From NCBI GenBank assembly GCA_024277025.1, contig JAJRWA010000225.1, forward strand, positions 1 through 37,032: a DNA stretch of 37,032 nt, given 5' to 3'. Below, in pieces: positions 13,599 to 27,144 of the stretch. The DNA is from Candidatus Krumholzibacteriota bacterium (GTDB lineage: Bacteria; Krumholzibacteriota; Krumholzibacteriia; LZORAL124-64-63). Numbering within the stretch: the stretch's first letter is position 1; each line of letters opens with the position of its first letter. The notes under the pieces are model-generated. The model did no database searches. It was not told where the DNA came from and saw only the letters and a list, made by a program, of their open reading frames with translations. A program made the translations under genes and the position numbers.

Positions 13599-15056
13599 CT
13601 ACTCGGTGTAGCGGGCGATGATCTCCCGGATGCCACGGTCGCAGGCCGCGCAGAACGGCTTGATCCCCTTGGTGAACATGATGCAGTCCAGCTGCGAGCG
13701 GTACAGTCCGGTCGAGGCGTAGCCCGCGCCTTCGAAAGCGCCGATCCTTTTTCGGGCCGGGTTCTGCCCGAACCAGGCGTCGACCGCTGCCTGGTGCGAC
13801 CGCGAAAGCTCCTCGCCGGCGGCGATGGCCGCTGCGGCGTCGGCGCCGGATGTCATCAGCTCCGCGATCTTCTCGTTGATGTTGCCGCGCTCCAACTGAT
13901 AGGCCTCATCCATCCGGTCATATTCCGCCTTGTCCCAGGGAGTCGGCACCGTGGTGCCCCCAGTCACCAGGTCCCGCCACTTCAACCGGCCCGGATCAGC
14001 CAGGGCGGTGATGTTGCGCTCGTTGGGCTCGCGGCCGGCGGGATAGAAATCGTTGTACGAGGTGCTGGACGAGTAGTACTCGTCGGCCAGTCCGGCGAAG
14101 CTGTGGCCGAACTCATGCAGGAAGACGTATTCGCTCCACTGATTGTCGCTGGTGAAGGTGCAGAACAGGTTGTAGATGCCGCCGCCGCCGTAGCGCTCGT
14201 GGTTGACCATGATGTACAGCACATCGTAGGGCACATGGGCGGCGATGTTCCGGATGGTGCGGTTGTCCTCGGTCAGGAGGTAGCGCTCGCTGTCCAGCGA
14301 ATCGAACGTGCAGCCCAGAGCCGTGTTGCGGTGCACGCCACGGCTGGGCTCATCGCAACCGCTTTCCTGCGAAGGCCTGAGCACGCCCCAGATATTGAAG
14401 TGGTCGCGCAGGCTGCGGTAGGGCTCGTGGTTCAGCATCACGGCGGCGAAGCGGGCCACGTCTGCCCGGAATTTTGCGGTTTCCGCCGCCGTGTAGCCGT
14501 CCCCGACGATGGCGATGTCGACCCGCCGGTGCGAATCGCCGCCGACCGCGGCGCGATCCACGGTCACGCCGCCGGGCAAGGCGTCACGCCGAATGTGCCA
14601 GTCGTCCGGATCGATCTCCAGACTGAAGATCTCGGCCAGGGAATTGTCAGACTGGCGCACTTCCAGACTGAAGATGACCGGCCGGCGGGGATAGGGCATC
14701 AGCGCCGACTCGTGATAGGTGTGGCGGATACCGGCGGCGGCCTGGGCCGTCGTCTTCCACTCGCCGAAATAGGAGTCGAAGCCGCGCGACCAGAGCAGTT
14801 CGCCGCTGGCCGCGTCGCGTGCCTTGGCGTAGTAGCGACCCAGGTTCAGCTCGTCGATCAGGTGGGTGCGGCTGCCCGCCCAGGTGCCCTGGCGCCACAT
14901 CTGGTCCAGGGAGATGATTTCTTCGGCGGCGTTGCCGGTGTGGAAATAGTCCACCCGCAGGGTTTCATCGCGGAAGTCGGCGTCGAAGTCCGCCGCGGCC
15001 ACCAGGGTTGGCGCCGCGACCAGGATCATGAGCAGAACGTATTGCAGACGCTTCAT
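13599..15056 (-). CDS. secreted M64-family (IgA-type) metallopeptidase
   Basis: The 485-residue exported protein has a signal peptide (MKRLQYVLLMILVAAPTLVA). An N-terminal beta-rich domain (about 25-165) follows, then the peptidase M64 domain starting VDIAIVGDGYTAAE. The zinc site is HEFGHSFAGLADEYY, with H314, E315 and H318 as ligands and catalytic base. The C-terminal segment RIGAFEGAGY...CIMFTKGIKPFCAAC is also typical of the family. M64 enzymes include Clostridium IgA protease; environmental members have unknown substrates. The ATG at 15056 has AGGAAGG six bases upstream. A longer frame to 15191 lacks a ribosome site and would hide the signal peptide. The protein probably acts in the periplasm or outside the cell. 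Confidence 0.92.
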   Translation of the reverse strand: MKRLQYVLLMILVAAPTLVAAADFDADFRDETLRVDYFHTGNAAEEIISLDQMWRQGTWAGSRTHLIDELNLGRYYAKARDAASGELLWSRGFDSYFGEWKTTAQAAAGIRHTYHESALMPYPRRPVIFSLEVRQSDNSLAEIFSLEIDPDDWHIRRDALPGGVTVDRAAVGGDSHRRVDIAIVGDGYTAAETAKFRADVARFAAVMLNHEPYRSLRDHFNIWGVLRPSQESGCDEPSRGVHRNTALGCTFDSLDSERYLLTEDNRTIRNIAAHVPYDVLYIMVNHERYGGGGIYNLFCTFTSDNQWSEYVFLHEFGHSFAGLADEYYSSSTSYNDFYPAGREPNERNITALADPGRLKWRDLVTGGTTVPTPWDKAEYDRMDEAYQLERGNINEKIAELMTSGADAAAAIAAGEELSRSHQAAVDAWFGQNPARKRIGAFEGAGYASTGLYRSQLDCIMFTKGIKPFCAACDRGIREIIARYTE

Positions 15057-15226
15057 CAGGAGCCTTCCTGAAGCAGTGGGAGGTGCCAATCCGGGTATTC
15101 TAAGGCATTTTTGCCCCCGGCGCAGGGCCAAACAAGCTAAATCCGGGCCGGCTCCTGCCGAAAACATTAAAGGATCCGCTACGATCCGCATGGCTCGCTC
15201 TTGCAGACGTTCAGACGGGATTGGAA

Positions 15227-16135
15227 ATGCACGACTTCGATCAAGACGCGCCCGACACCTGGCAGGAGGGCGCCCGCCGGCACTCGGCCGACCGCAAACG
15301 GCTCGAGCACCAGTCCATGCGCAACTGGTACTTGCTGGCGGCGATCTGTGTCACGACTTCGGTGGGCTTGCTCTTTGCCGTTTCGCCCAGCCTGCGGGCA
15401 CCGCTGTGCGAGTTCTGGCCCGGCGGTCACACTGACGTGGCCCTGATCGTGGGGCTCGGCGGCATGATCGTGCTGCTCGTGCTGTACCTGACCACCCAGC
15501 AACTCAAGGTCACGCGCATGCGGTACCGGGTGCAGGCCATGGAAAACCGGGCTGACGAACGGCGCAAGCAGGATGCGATCCGGATGCATGCTCTGCTGAA
15601 CGTGACGCGCATGATGGGGGCGATCTCCGATCCGGTGCGCCTGTTCAAGGGCATCACCAGCACCTGCCTGGAAATATTCGATTGCCAGCAGGCCAGCCTG
15701 ATGATCGTCAGCGAGGACGGCGAGACCCTGACCATGAAGGCGGCCTCGGGGCATCTGGACGAGGAGAAGGTGAAGGACGCGAGCCAGCCCATCGGCAGCG
15801 GCATCGCCGGCTATGTGGCCCAGTATCGGGAGCCGCTGCTGCTCGGTGAAGACATCGACCCCGACGACTATCCGGGGTTGGAACTGGACAAGCGCGGCCT
15901 GTTTGCGGCCATGGTTGTGCCGATCATCGTCCGGGATGAGTTGGTCGGTGTACTCAGTATCAGCAGCCGATCGCCGGGTACGGCCTATTCGGAAGAGGAC
16001 TTGCAGGCGTTGGAGGTGTTTGCCATCAATGCCGGTACCTGTATTCATCAGGCGGAGCGCACGGAGTGGATGCGGCAGACCATTGAGCAGTATCACGACA
16101 AGGAACGAGGCCAACGGGAAGTCAAGAAGGCCTGA
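15227..16135 (+). CDS. membrane-anchored GAF-domain protein
   Basis: The 302-residue protein has two membrane helices (about 32-52, NWYLLAAICVTTSVGLLFAV; about 69-90, VALIVGLGGMIVLLVLYLTT). A short coiled-coil linker follows, then one GAF domain (about 125-285) with the core IGSGIAGYVAQYREPLLLGED and FAAMVVPIIVRDELVGVLSI. It has no kinase, cyclase, GGDEF or helix-turn-helix output, so it must signal through a partner or bind a ligand for another purpose. The ATG at 15227 is preferred over a TTG at 15221. It is divergent from the M64 peptidase gene. An AT-rich gap separates it from the next gene. Confidence 0.85.
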   Translation: MHDFDQDAPDTWQEGARRHSADRKRLEHQSMRNWYLLAAICVTTSVGLLFAVSPSLRAPLCEFWPGGHTDVALIVGLGGMIVLLVLYLTTQQLKVTRMRYRVQAMENRADERRKQDAIRMHALLNVTRMMGAISDPVRLFKGITSTCLEIFDCQQASLMIVSEDGETLTMKAASGHLDEEKVKDASQPIGSGIAGYVAQYREPLLLGEDIDPDDYPGLELDKRGLFAAMVVPIIVRDELVGVLSISSRSPGTAYSEEDLQALEVFAINAGTCIHQAERTEWMRQTIEQYHDKERGQREVKKA

Positions 16136-16182
16136 TTCGCCACTCCGTCTGCAAAGAAAAACGTTGCGCATTTGTCCAGTTA

Positions 16183-16210
16183 TTTGTGTATTTGTATTCA
16201 AGACTACAAT
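16183..16210 (+). promoter_or_regulatory. possible promoter of the LamG/FG-GAP operon
   Basis: TACAAT (16205-16210, 5/6 to the -10 consensus) is preceded by the T/G-rich TTTGTG at 16183-16188, 16 bases away. It is the most AT-rich part of the gap between the GAF gene and the large exported protein gene, leaving a leader of about 130 bases. Confidence 0.35.
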
Positions 16211-16345
16211 AAGTAGATATTGATGCGAACCTGCTTCCTCCATTGAACACCAATGAGTGGGCGGTTGGCATCGCCACCGGATGGGTAGGGTTTACGCGGA
16301 CCGGGAGATCGTGCCGACCAGAACGGGATACCATCGGAGAAAAAC

Positions 16346-19300
16346 ATGCTGCGAAGAAAGTGCAGGCCGGGCGGGCTGGCGTTTGGGTTGCTGTTTGCCC
16401 TGCTGGGCGCGTCGCCGGCTGTGGCGGCGGACCCCGACCTGATCGGACACTGGGCCCTGGATGACGGCGCGGGAATGGTGGCGACTGATTCGACGGGCAC
16501 CGCCAACGGGGCGCTGGTCAGCGGCCCGGTGTGGCAAGCGGTGGGCCGGATTGGCGGCGCACTGGCGTTCGACGGGGTCGACGACCTGCTTGATCTGGGC
16601 ACCCCGGATTACTCACCGGACCTGACGGACCAACTGACTCTTGCCTTCTGGTTCCGCGCCGACGATTTCGGCACCAGCGACGCGCGATTCATTTCCCGGG
16701 CCACCGGTACCGCCGAACAGGACCACGTGTGGATGGTCAGCACGATCAACCAGACGGGTCTGCGCTTCCGGCTGAAGACCGCCGGTGTGACCACGACCCT
16801 GGTCAGCGCGGCGGGCATTGTTCAGGCAGGCCAGTGGTACCACGTGGGCGCTGTCTACGAGGGCACCGAAATGCGACTCTACCTGGATGGGTTGTCGGTC
16901 GCCACCGCGCCGAAATCCGGCCTGATCAGTACGGCACCGACAGTCGGCGTGGCTGTGGGCAACCAGCCGGATGGGGTGCGACCCTTCGACGGTCAGATCG
17001 ACGACGTCAGGTTGTATCGGCGTGCCTTGAGCGCGGCGGAGATCGGCAACCTGGCTTTTCCCGAGGGAAACCAGCCGCCGTTGGCGGATTTTACGGCAGC
17101 CCCAACCGTGGGCAGCCCGCCCCTGGTCGTGGCCTTTGACGCGACGGGCAGCTACGACGTGGACGGCACGATCGTCAGCTACGCCTGGCAGTTTGGGGAC
17201 GGCAGTGGCGGCACCGGGTTGCAGGCCTTCCACACCTACAACAACGTGGGGGATTTCCGGGCGATTCTGACGGTCACTGACAACGAGGGAGCGGCAACGA
17301 CCGACTCGACGACGGTCGTCGTGGCCGAAGACCCCTTCACTGTGGTTCCCTTCACCTACGAGGTCATCGACGCCAATCCACCAGCCTTCACTCATTGCAA
17401 GGCCACCGGTGATGTGGACGGTGATGGTCTGCAGGATGTGCTGGCGGCCGGTGCCAAGGACGGCGAGGGGTTCTTCTGGTACCGGGATCCCAACTGGGAA
17501 CGCTACACTATCGTGCCGCCGGGGGTCACCGGTTTCAGCACCGACATGGAGATGGGCGATGTGGACGGGGACGGCGACCTGGATGCGATCATTCCCAAGG
17601 GCTTCGACTACGGGGCTGAGCCGGTGTGGTTTGAGAATCCCCGCCCGACCGGGAATCCGGCGGCCGGCCCCTGGGTCGAGCACGCCATCGGGGTGGCGGG
17701 TGCCCACGACGTCGAGGTGGGCGATATCGACGGCAACGGTCGACTGGACGTCGTAGTGCGCTGGCAGGAAACCACACTCTTCCTGCAGACGGCAGCCGAT
17801 ACCTGGACCAGGGTTGTGTTGAGTACGCGCCCGGACGAGGGCCTCGATCTGGCGGACATGGATGGCGACGGTGATCTGGACGCCGTGATCAGCGGCCACT
17901 GGCTGGAGAACCCGCTGCCCGGCGGTCAGCCCGGGGTCGTTTCCTGGCCTGAGCACGTCATCGCCACCGACTGGCCCATGGCCGTACGGATTCATGTGGC
18001 CGACCTGGACGCCGACGGGCGGCCCGATGTGCTGTACGCCGCCAGCGAGAGCACGGGCGAGCGATTGAGTTGGTACGGCACGGCCGACCCGGTCAACGGT
18101 CCCTGGCTGGAGCACCCCATTGCCGCGGTGTCCGACTACACGCATACCCTGGAGGCGGCGGACATGGATCTGGACGGCGACCTCGACGTCGTCACCGCCG
18201 AGATGCACCAGTCGGTCGACCCGGACAACGTGATCATCTATCACAACGAGGGGGACGGCCTGGTCTGGGCGCCCCAGATCGTGGCGACGACCGGTTCGCA
18301 CAACATGATCGTCACCGATCTGGACAACGACGGGGACTACGACCTGATCGGGGCCAACCATGCCCAGATACCACTGGAGATGTGGCGAAACGAACTGAAT
18401 CCCAACGCTCCCTTGCGGCTGGACCAGTGGGCCCGCTTCGTCGCGGATCCGGATATGCCCTGGCGGTCGGTCTTTGTCGAACCGGCCTTGATTGACGGCG
18501 ACCAGTTGCCGGACATCGTGGTCGGCGGCTGGTGGTACCGCAACCCGGGCACCGCCGGCGGGGCGTGGCTGCGGTCGGACGTGGGACTGCCACTGCGCAA
18601 TCTGGCGGCCGTGTACGACTTCGACAACGACGGCGATCTGGATATCCTCGGCACCCAGGGCGAGGGTTTCACGGCCAACAGCGACTTCGCCTGGGGCCGC
18701 AACGACGGCACGGGGGCATTCACGATATTTCAGAATATCCCGTCGGGTGTGGGGCCGTTTCTGCAGGGCACGGCGGTATCGATCTTTCAACCCGGAGGAC
18801 CGCTGGAAGTGGTGTTGGCTTGGGAGAGCGGCACCGATACCCAGATGTTGACGGTGCCCGCCCAGCCGGATGTCGACCCGTGGACCTGGCGCGTTGCCGC
18901 TCCGGCCTCGCTCGGTGAGGAGTTGAACTACGGGGATATCGATCGCGACGGTGATCTGGATCTCCTGCTGGGCAACCAGTGGCTGCGCAACGACGGTGGC
19001 ACCTGGGCGTCGTTCGTCCTGTTCTCTCTCGGTGCTTCGGACACGGAACCCGACCGGAACTACCTGATCGACTTGAATCGGGACGGACGCCTGGACGCGG
19101 TAATCGGTTATGGCCATGAGCGGTCCTACGGGTCGTTGTCCTGGTATGAGCAGCCGATCGTGGCCACTGATCCCTGGCTCGAACATGTCATCGACAATCC
19201 GATCAACGCCCAGAGCCTGGATCTGGCGGACCTGGATCTGGACGGGGATGTGGATATCGTCATGGGTGAACACAATCTCGCGGCGCCGACGGCCTCAGAG

Positions 19301-19792
19301 CTTCTGGTCTACGAGAATCTCAATGGCTTCGGCGCGGCCTGGCGGCAGCACCCGGTGTACACCGGTGACGAGCACCACGACGGGGTGCGCCTGTTCGACA
19401 TCGAGGGTGACGGCGATCTGGATATCGTTTCGATTGGCTTTACACACCGGCGATTGCTGGTCTACGAGAATTTGGCGAGTACCGGGCAGGTTTCGGCGGT
19501 GCCTGATCCGGATCGCCCGCCGCGACCGGCGCGCCTGACCCTGTTGGCCAACTATCCCAATCCGTTCAACCCTTTGACCACGATCCGCTACGAACTGCCG
19601 GTGGCGACACGGGTCAGCCTCGCGGTATATGACATCCGGGGCCGTCTGGTGGCCGAACTGGTCGACGGGGACCAGGTGGCCGGCCGTCACGAAGTAACGT
19701 TCGCGCCGCGCGGCCTGGCCAGCGGTGTCTATCTGGCCCACTTGCGGGCGGGGGGCCAGGTGCGGACGGTCAGGATGCTGCTCTTGAAATAG
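16346..19792 (+). CDS. large exported LamG-PKD-FG-GAP protein with C-terminal sorting domain
   Basis: The 1148-residue protein has a signal peptide (residues 1-27). A concanavalin/laminin-G-like lectin domain follows (about 33-240), then one PKD domain (about 244-330, VAFDATGSYDVDGTIVSYAW). About 13 FG-GAP/VCBS calcium motifs of the form DxDGDGxxD come next (about 355-1040), probably forming beta-propellers. The C-terminal domain begins YPNPFNP and ends VRMLLLK (about 1065-1148). That domain is the FlgD/T9SS-like type used by FCB-group bacteria for export or surface attachment. The protein probably binds glycans or other surfaces; no catalytic site is seen. The ATG at 16346 has GGAG six bases upstream. 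The next FG-GAP gene follows after 30 bases. Confidence 0.88.
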   Translation: MLRRKCRPGGLAFGLLFALLGASPAVAADPDLIGHWALDDGAGMVATDSTGTANGALVSGPVWQAVGRIGGALAFDGVDDLLDLGTPDYSPDLTDQLTLAFWFRADDFGTSDARFISRATGTAEQDHVWMVSTINQTGLRFRLKTAGVTTTLVSAAGIVQAGQWYHVGAVYEGTEMRLYLDGLSVATAPKSGLISTAPTVGVAVGNQPDGVRPFDGQIDDVRLYRRALSAAEIGNLAFPEGNQPPLADFTAAPTVGSPPLVVAFDATGSYDVDGTIVSYAWQFGDGSGGTGLQAFHTYNNVGDFRAILTVTDNEGAATTDSTTVVVAEDPFTVVPFTYEVIDANPPAFTHCKATGDVDGDGLQDVLAAGAKDGEGFFWYRDPNWERYTIVPPGVTGFSTDMEMGDVDGDGDLDAIIPKGFDYGAEPVWFENPRPTGNPAAGPWVEHAIGVAGAHDVEVGDIDGNGRLDVVVRWQETTLFLQTAADTWTRVVLSTRPDEGLDLADMDGDGDLDAVISGHWLENPLPGGQPGVVSWPEHVIATDWPMAVRIHVADLDADGRPDVLYAASESTGERLSWYGTADPVNGPWLEHPIAAVSDYTHTLEAADMDLDGDLDVVTAEMHQSVDPDNVIIYHNEGDGLVWAPQIVATTGSHNMIVTDLDNDGDYDLIGANHAQIPLEMWRNELNPNAPLRLDQWARFVADPDMPWRSVFVEPALIDGDQLPDIVVGGWWYRNPGTAGGAWLRSDVGLPLRNLAAVYDFDNDGDLDILGTQGEGFTANSDFAWGRNDGTGAFTIFQNIPSGVGPFLQGTAVSIFQPGGPLEVVLAWESGTDTQMLTVPAQPDVDPWTWRVAAPASLGEELNYGDIDRDGDLDLLLGNQWLRNDGGTWASFVLFSLGASDTEPDRNYLIDLNRDGRLDAVIGYGHERSYGSLSWYEQPIVATDPWLEHVIDNPINAQSLDLADLDLDGDVDIVMGEHNLAAPTASELLVYENLNGFGAAWRQHPVYTGDEHHDGVRLFDIEGDGDLDIVSIGFTHRRLLVYENLASTGQVSAVPDPDRPPRPARLTLLANYPNPFNPLTTIRYELPVATRVSLAVYDIRGRLVAELVDGDQVAGRHEVTFAPRGLASGVYLAHLRAGGQVRTVRMLLLK

Positions 19793-19822
19793 GGTGTGCT
19801 GCAGGCAGGAGGGGGTCTGTTC

Positions 19823-21298
19823 ATGTTTGGATTTCGTTCAGGTGGAGGCGGGCGCCAGGTCCTGCTGTCGTTGACTCTATTGGCGTGGGCGACACCGGCG
19901 GCGGCACTGCAGTGGGAGCTGAATTCCAGCTCCGGCGGCGAGATACCCGTACCCAACGGCGGCACGCAGCAGACCGCCTGTGTGGTCGGGGATCTGGATG
20001 GTGACGGCATTGACGATTTCGTGGTCGGCGAGCGCACCCTGACTCCCAGTCTGGTGGCCTACTTCTGGCGACCATCCGGCTGGCTGCAGGCTGTGATTGA
20101 CCCCGGTACGCTGGATGTCGAGGCCGGCGGTGTCATCGTCGATATCGATGGCGATGGCGACCAGGATCTGTTGTTGGGCGGCGACAACGCGAGCAACCAG
20201 ATGTGGTGGTGGGAAAATCCGGGCAGCTTGCCGTACCCGCCGGGCGGCTGGACGCGGCGGTTGATCAAGGACAGCGGCCGTACCCACCATCACGATCAGG
20301 CGGTTGGCGATTTCGACGGTGACGGCGAACTCGAGCTGGCCTTCTGGAACCAGAACGACAGCGACCGTCTCTTTCTGGCGGATTTTCCGGCTGACCCGCG
20401 CGCGACCGAACCCTGGTCCTGGGTGGAGATCTTCAACGCCTCCGACCGCATCGAGGGCATGACCACCGCGGACATCAATCTGGACGGCAAGACGGACATC
20501 GTGGGTGGCGGCTACTGGTTTGAGCACACCGGCGGGTTCAACTACACGCCGCACCTGATCGAGGCGGGCCGCACCTATACCCGGACCGTGGTTGGGCAGT
20601 TCGTGCCCGGCGGCCGCCCGGAAATCGTCATCAGCCCCGGTGACGCCGACGGCCCGTTGCGCTGGTACCAGTGGGATGGGGCGGTCTGGCAGCCGACAGA
20701 GCTGGACCCCTGGCTTGAGCACGGCCACTCCCTGTCCCTTGGCGATGTCGACCACGACGGGCGGCTGGACTTCCATGTGGCCGAAATGCATTCGCCGGGA
20801 GCGGGTGAGCAGGCCGAATCGCGCATCTATCTCAACCAGGGCGGCGGTGTGTTTGCCCTGGAAACGATCTCGGTGGGCCTGGGCAACCACGAGTCCCGGT
20901 TGGCCGATGTCAATGGTGACGGCTGGCTGGATGTGGTGGGCAAGCCCTTTTCGTTCAACGCACCGGGGGTCAATGTGTGGTTGCAGGTTCCCGGCGGGGC
21001 GAGCGCGGTGCCCGAGCGGTCTGCCGGCTCTTTGGCGGTGGCCCCGAACCCCTTCAATGCTCGCTGCTCGCTGCGGCTTCAGACCACCCGGCCGCAGGTG
21101 GTGACGATTGCGGTTCATGACGTGCGGGGGCGACAGGTGGCAACCCTGGCGACGGGCGTGCGCCTGGCTGAAGGTGAGCACGAATTCGTTTGGGACGGCC
21201 GGACCCAAGCCGGGGCGGCCAGCCCCTCCGGCACCTATTTCTTCCGGGTCAGCGGGTCGGACCGCGCTGATATCGTCAAAGTCGTCCTCGTGAAGTAG
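19823..21298 (+). CDS. exported FG-GAP repeat protein with C-terminal sorting domain
   Basis: The 491-residue protein starts at the ATG with AGGAGGGGG seven bases upstream; a GTG at 19796 is in frame but lacks a ribosome site. After the signal peptide (about residues 1-28) come FG-GAP/VCBS motifs (DLDGDGIDDFVVG, DIDGDGDQDLLLGG, DFDGDGELELAFW, DVNGDGWLDVVG), enough for one propeller. The C-terminal domain, from about residue 400, starts APNPFN and ends IVKVVLVK. It is shorter than but clearly related to the upstream protein, with shared ExGxYWFE/WWYRNP-like motifs, suggesting duplication and shrinkage. The two probably form an operon. It converges with the hybrid kinase gene, 13 bases away. 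Confidence 0.87.
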   Translation: MFGFRSGGGGRQVLLSLTLLAWATPAAALQWELNSSSGGEIPVPNGGTQQTACVVGDLDGDGIDDFVVGERTLTPSLVAYFWRPSGWLQAVIDPGTLDVEAGGVIVDIDGDGDQDLLLGGDNASNQMWWWENPGSLPYPPGGWTRRLIKDSGRTHHHDQAVGDFDGDGELELAFWNQNDSDRLFLADFPADPRATEPWSWVEIFNASDRIEGMTTADINLDGKTDIVGGGYWFEHTGGFNYTPHLIEAGRTYTRTVVGQFVPGGRPEIVISPGDADGPLRWYQWDGAVWQPTELDPWLEHGHSLSLGDVDHDGRLDFHVAEMHSPGAGEQAESRIYLNQGGGVFALETISVGLGNHESRLADVNGDGWLDVVGKPFSFNAPGVNVWLQVPGGASAVPERSAGSLAVAPNPFNARCSLRLQTTRPQVVTIAVHDVRGRQVATLATGVRLAEGEHEFVWDGRTQAGAASPSGTYFFRVSGSDRADIVKVVLVK

Positions 21299-21311
21299 CC
21301 CGCCAGCCGCC

Positions 21312-25583
<4,272 letters not shown>

Positions 25584-25701
25584 AGATGAAATCTCCGGTT
25601 CGGGGGCCATCCGGCCCACCCGGTAAAAATTGGTCTTCTGAATAAGTGTCGTCGTTTGCGGCAGGATCTTGAGCAGAAAGGTGTTGGGAGAGAATGGGGT
25701 T

Positions 25702-25730
25702 GCCGACGCCCCGGCGTGCGGGGCGCCGAC
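25702..25730 (-). terminator. possible terminator downstream of the SlyD-like gene
   Basis: A GC-rich hairpin (CGACGCCCC with GGGGCGCCG around a 7-base loop, one mismatch) lies directly after the isomerase stop codon on the minus strand. No clear T-run follows, so function is uncertain. Confidence 0.35.
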
Positions 25731-25737
25731 TACAGAT

Positions 25738-26157
25738 CTAGACGATCTCGACCAGCGTCAACTCGAAAGCGAGATCCTGTCCCGCCAGGGGGTGGTTGGC
25801 ATCGAGCGTAACCGTATCGTCGGCCACCTCGATGATGCGGACGGGCATTTCGCCGTCAGGCGAGTGCATGGCCAGGACCATGTCGACTTCCGGTTCGAGA
25901 TCCTCCGGCAGCTCAGCACGAGGAACCCGGCCGATCATTTCCTCGCGGGGCTCGCCGTAGGCGTCGGCGCATTCGATGGCGATTGTGTTGGTCTGGCCGA
26001 CCTCCATGGCCGCCACGGCCGCGTCAAAGCCGGGAATGACCTGCCCGCTGCCGATTTCGAACGAGAGTGGGTCGCGACCTTCGGAACTGTCGAAGACGGT
26101 GCCGTCAGTCAGGGTTCCCTTGTAGTGGACCTTGACGGTCGTGCCTGCTTCAATCAT
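25738..26157 (-). CDS. SlyD-like FKBP peptidyl-prolyl isomerase
   Basis: The 139-residue protein matches the SlyD type of FKBP. The FKBP half opens VKVHYKGTLTDGTVFDSS and contains FEIGSGQVIPGFDAAV. The insert-in-flap domain spans about residues 68-120. The protein ends in LAFELTLVEIV with no histidine-rich tail, so the metal-storage part of E. coli SlyD is missing. The activity is catalysis of proline isomerisation and chaperoning in the cytoplasm (no signal peptide). The ATG at 26157 has AAGGA about seven bases upstream. It is divergent from the DinB-like gene across 60 bases, which must contain both promoters. Confidence 0.92.
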   Translation of the reverse strand: MIEAGTTVKVHYKGTLTDGTVFDSSEGRDPLSFEIGSGQVIPGFDAAVAAMEVGQTNTIAIECADAYGEPREEMIGRVPRAELPEDLEPEVDMVLAMHSPDGEMPVRIIEVADDTVTLDANHPLAGQDLAFELTLVEIV

Positions 26158-26217
26158 GGTTCATCCTTCATTGAAAGTTGATGATGGCGCCCCCCAAACT
26201 AGGTGTTGGAAGGAAAA

Positions 26218-26775
26218 ATGCCAATGTTGCGCTACAGCAGGCCCGCCTCCGACGAGTACCGCGAATACTTCGCAACCTATCTCAGGCAACTGGCCGATGA
26301 TCAGCATGATATCATGGCCCTGTTGCGGGAACAGGGGTTGGCGGTGCTGTCCGGCCTCAAACGCATGGACGACAACCAACTGGTCCATCGCTACGAAGCG
26401 GGCAAGTGGACGGTTGGCGAGGTGATCGGGCATCTGATCGACACCGAGCGCCTGTTCGCCTTCCGGGCCCTGTGGATCGCCCGCGGTTCGGCGGCGCCGC
26501 AGCCGGGCATGGACGAGAACGGCTGGGCGGCGACCAGCAACGCCGGCCGGCGTTCCCGCAAGGAACTGTGGAAAGAGCACCACGTCACCCGCACGAACCA
26601 TCTGTACCTGCTGCGCAGCTTCGACGACGAGGCCATCGCGCGGCGCGGCATCGTCGATGGTGGGCCGCTGACGGTCAATGCCGTGCCCTGGCTCATGGCC
26701 GCCCACGAACGCCATCATCTGAACGTGTTGCGCGAACGGTACGGCATTGACTTTCCCGGTCAGGTCGCCCCATGA
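26218..26775 (+). CDS. DinB-family putative metalloenzyme
   Basis: The 185-residue four-helix-bundle protein has the DinB/YfiT metal-site pattern. One histidine lies in VGEVIGHLIDTE (about residue 77) and a pair in the C-terminal AAHERHHLNVL. DinB-fold proteins include bacillithiol- and mycothiol-dependent transferases; many are uncharacterised. The ATG at 26218 follows GGAAGG at a short spacing; an in-frame TTG at 26203 lies before that site and is less likely. It overlaps the DsrE-like gene by four bases (ATGA), a sign of translational coupling. Function beyond the fold is not assignable. Confidence 0.85.
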   Translation: MPMLRYSRPASDEYREYFATYLRQLADDQHDIMALLREQGLAVLSGLKRMDDNQLVHRYEAGKWTVGEVIGHLIDTERLFAFRALWIARGSAAPQPGMDENGWAATSNAGRRSRKELWKEHHVTRTNHLYLLRSFDDEAIARRGIVDGGPLTVNAVPWLMAAHERHHLNVLRERYGIDFPGQVAP

Positions 26776-27107
26776 GCGACAAGGTCGTGGTGATCATCGG
26801 CACCGGCGAGCGGGCCAAGGCCGAGACAGGTCTGATGTATGCGGTGAACGCCGCCCGGTATGGCTGGCTGGACGACGTGAAGCTCGTTTTCTTCGGTCCG
26901 GCCCAGGCCCTGCTGCCGGCCGACGAGGACCTGCAGGAATTGCTGCGCCAGTTCCAACACGACCAGCAGACGGCGGTCGCCTGCCGATTCCTGGCCGACC
27001 GCGACGGCATCAGCGACGACCTGTCCGGTCTGGGCCTGGAAGTGGCCTACGTCGGCGAGATGATCTCGAAGCTGATCCGGGACGGCTACACGCCCATGGT
27101 CTGGTAG
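26772..27107 (+). CDS. DsrE-like small protein
   Basis: The 111-residue protein has an alpha/beta layout beginning KVVVIIGTGERAKAETGLMYAVNA and a strand VKLVFFGPA, as in DsrE/DsrF-like proteins. These handle sulfur transfer or serve as peroxiredoxin-like folds. One cysteine (C71, in AVACRFLAD) sits about where family members carry the active thiol. The start overlaps the stop of the DinB-like gene by four bases, and the MFS gene follows after 37 bases. The three may form one operon. Thiol chemistry is suggested by both partners' families but not shown. Confidence 0.7.
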   Translation: MSDKVVVIIGTGERAKAETGLMYAVNAARYGWLDDVKLVFFGPAQALLPADEDLQELLRQFQHDQQTAVACRFLADRDGISDDLSGLGLEVAYVGEMISKLIRDGYTPMVW

Positions 27108-27144
27108 CCGCCCTTGCCCTGATTTCCGTCCCGGGAGCCGTACG

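Noticed and set aside
16613-19273. 886-codon open frame on the minus strand
   Set aside because: It mirrors the FG-GAP protein on the other strand; the repeated DxDGDG codons produce repetitive antisense residues without any recognisable protein feature.
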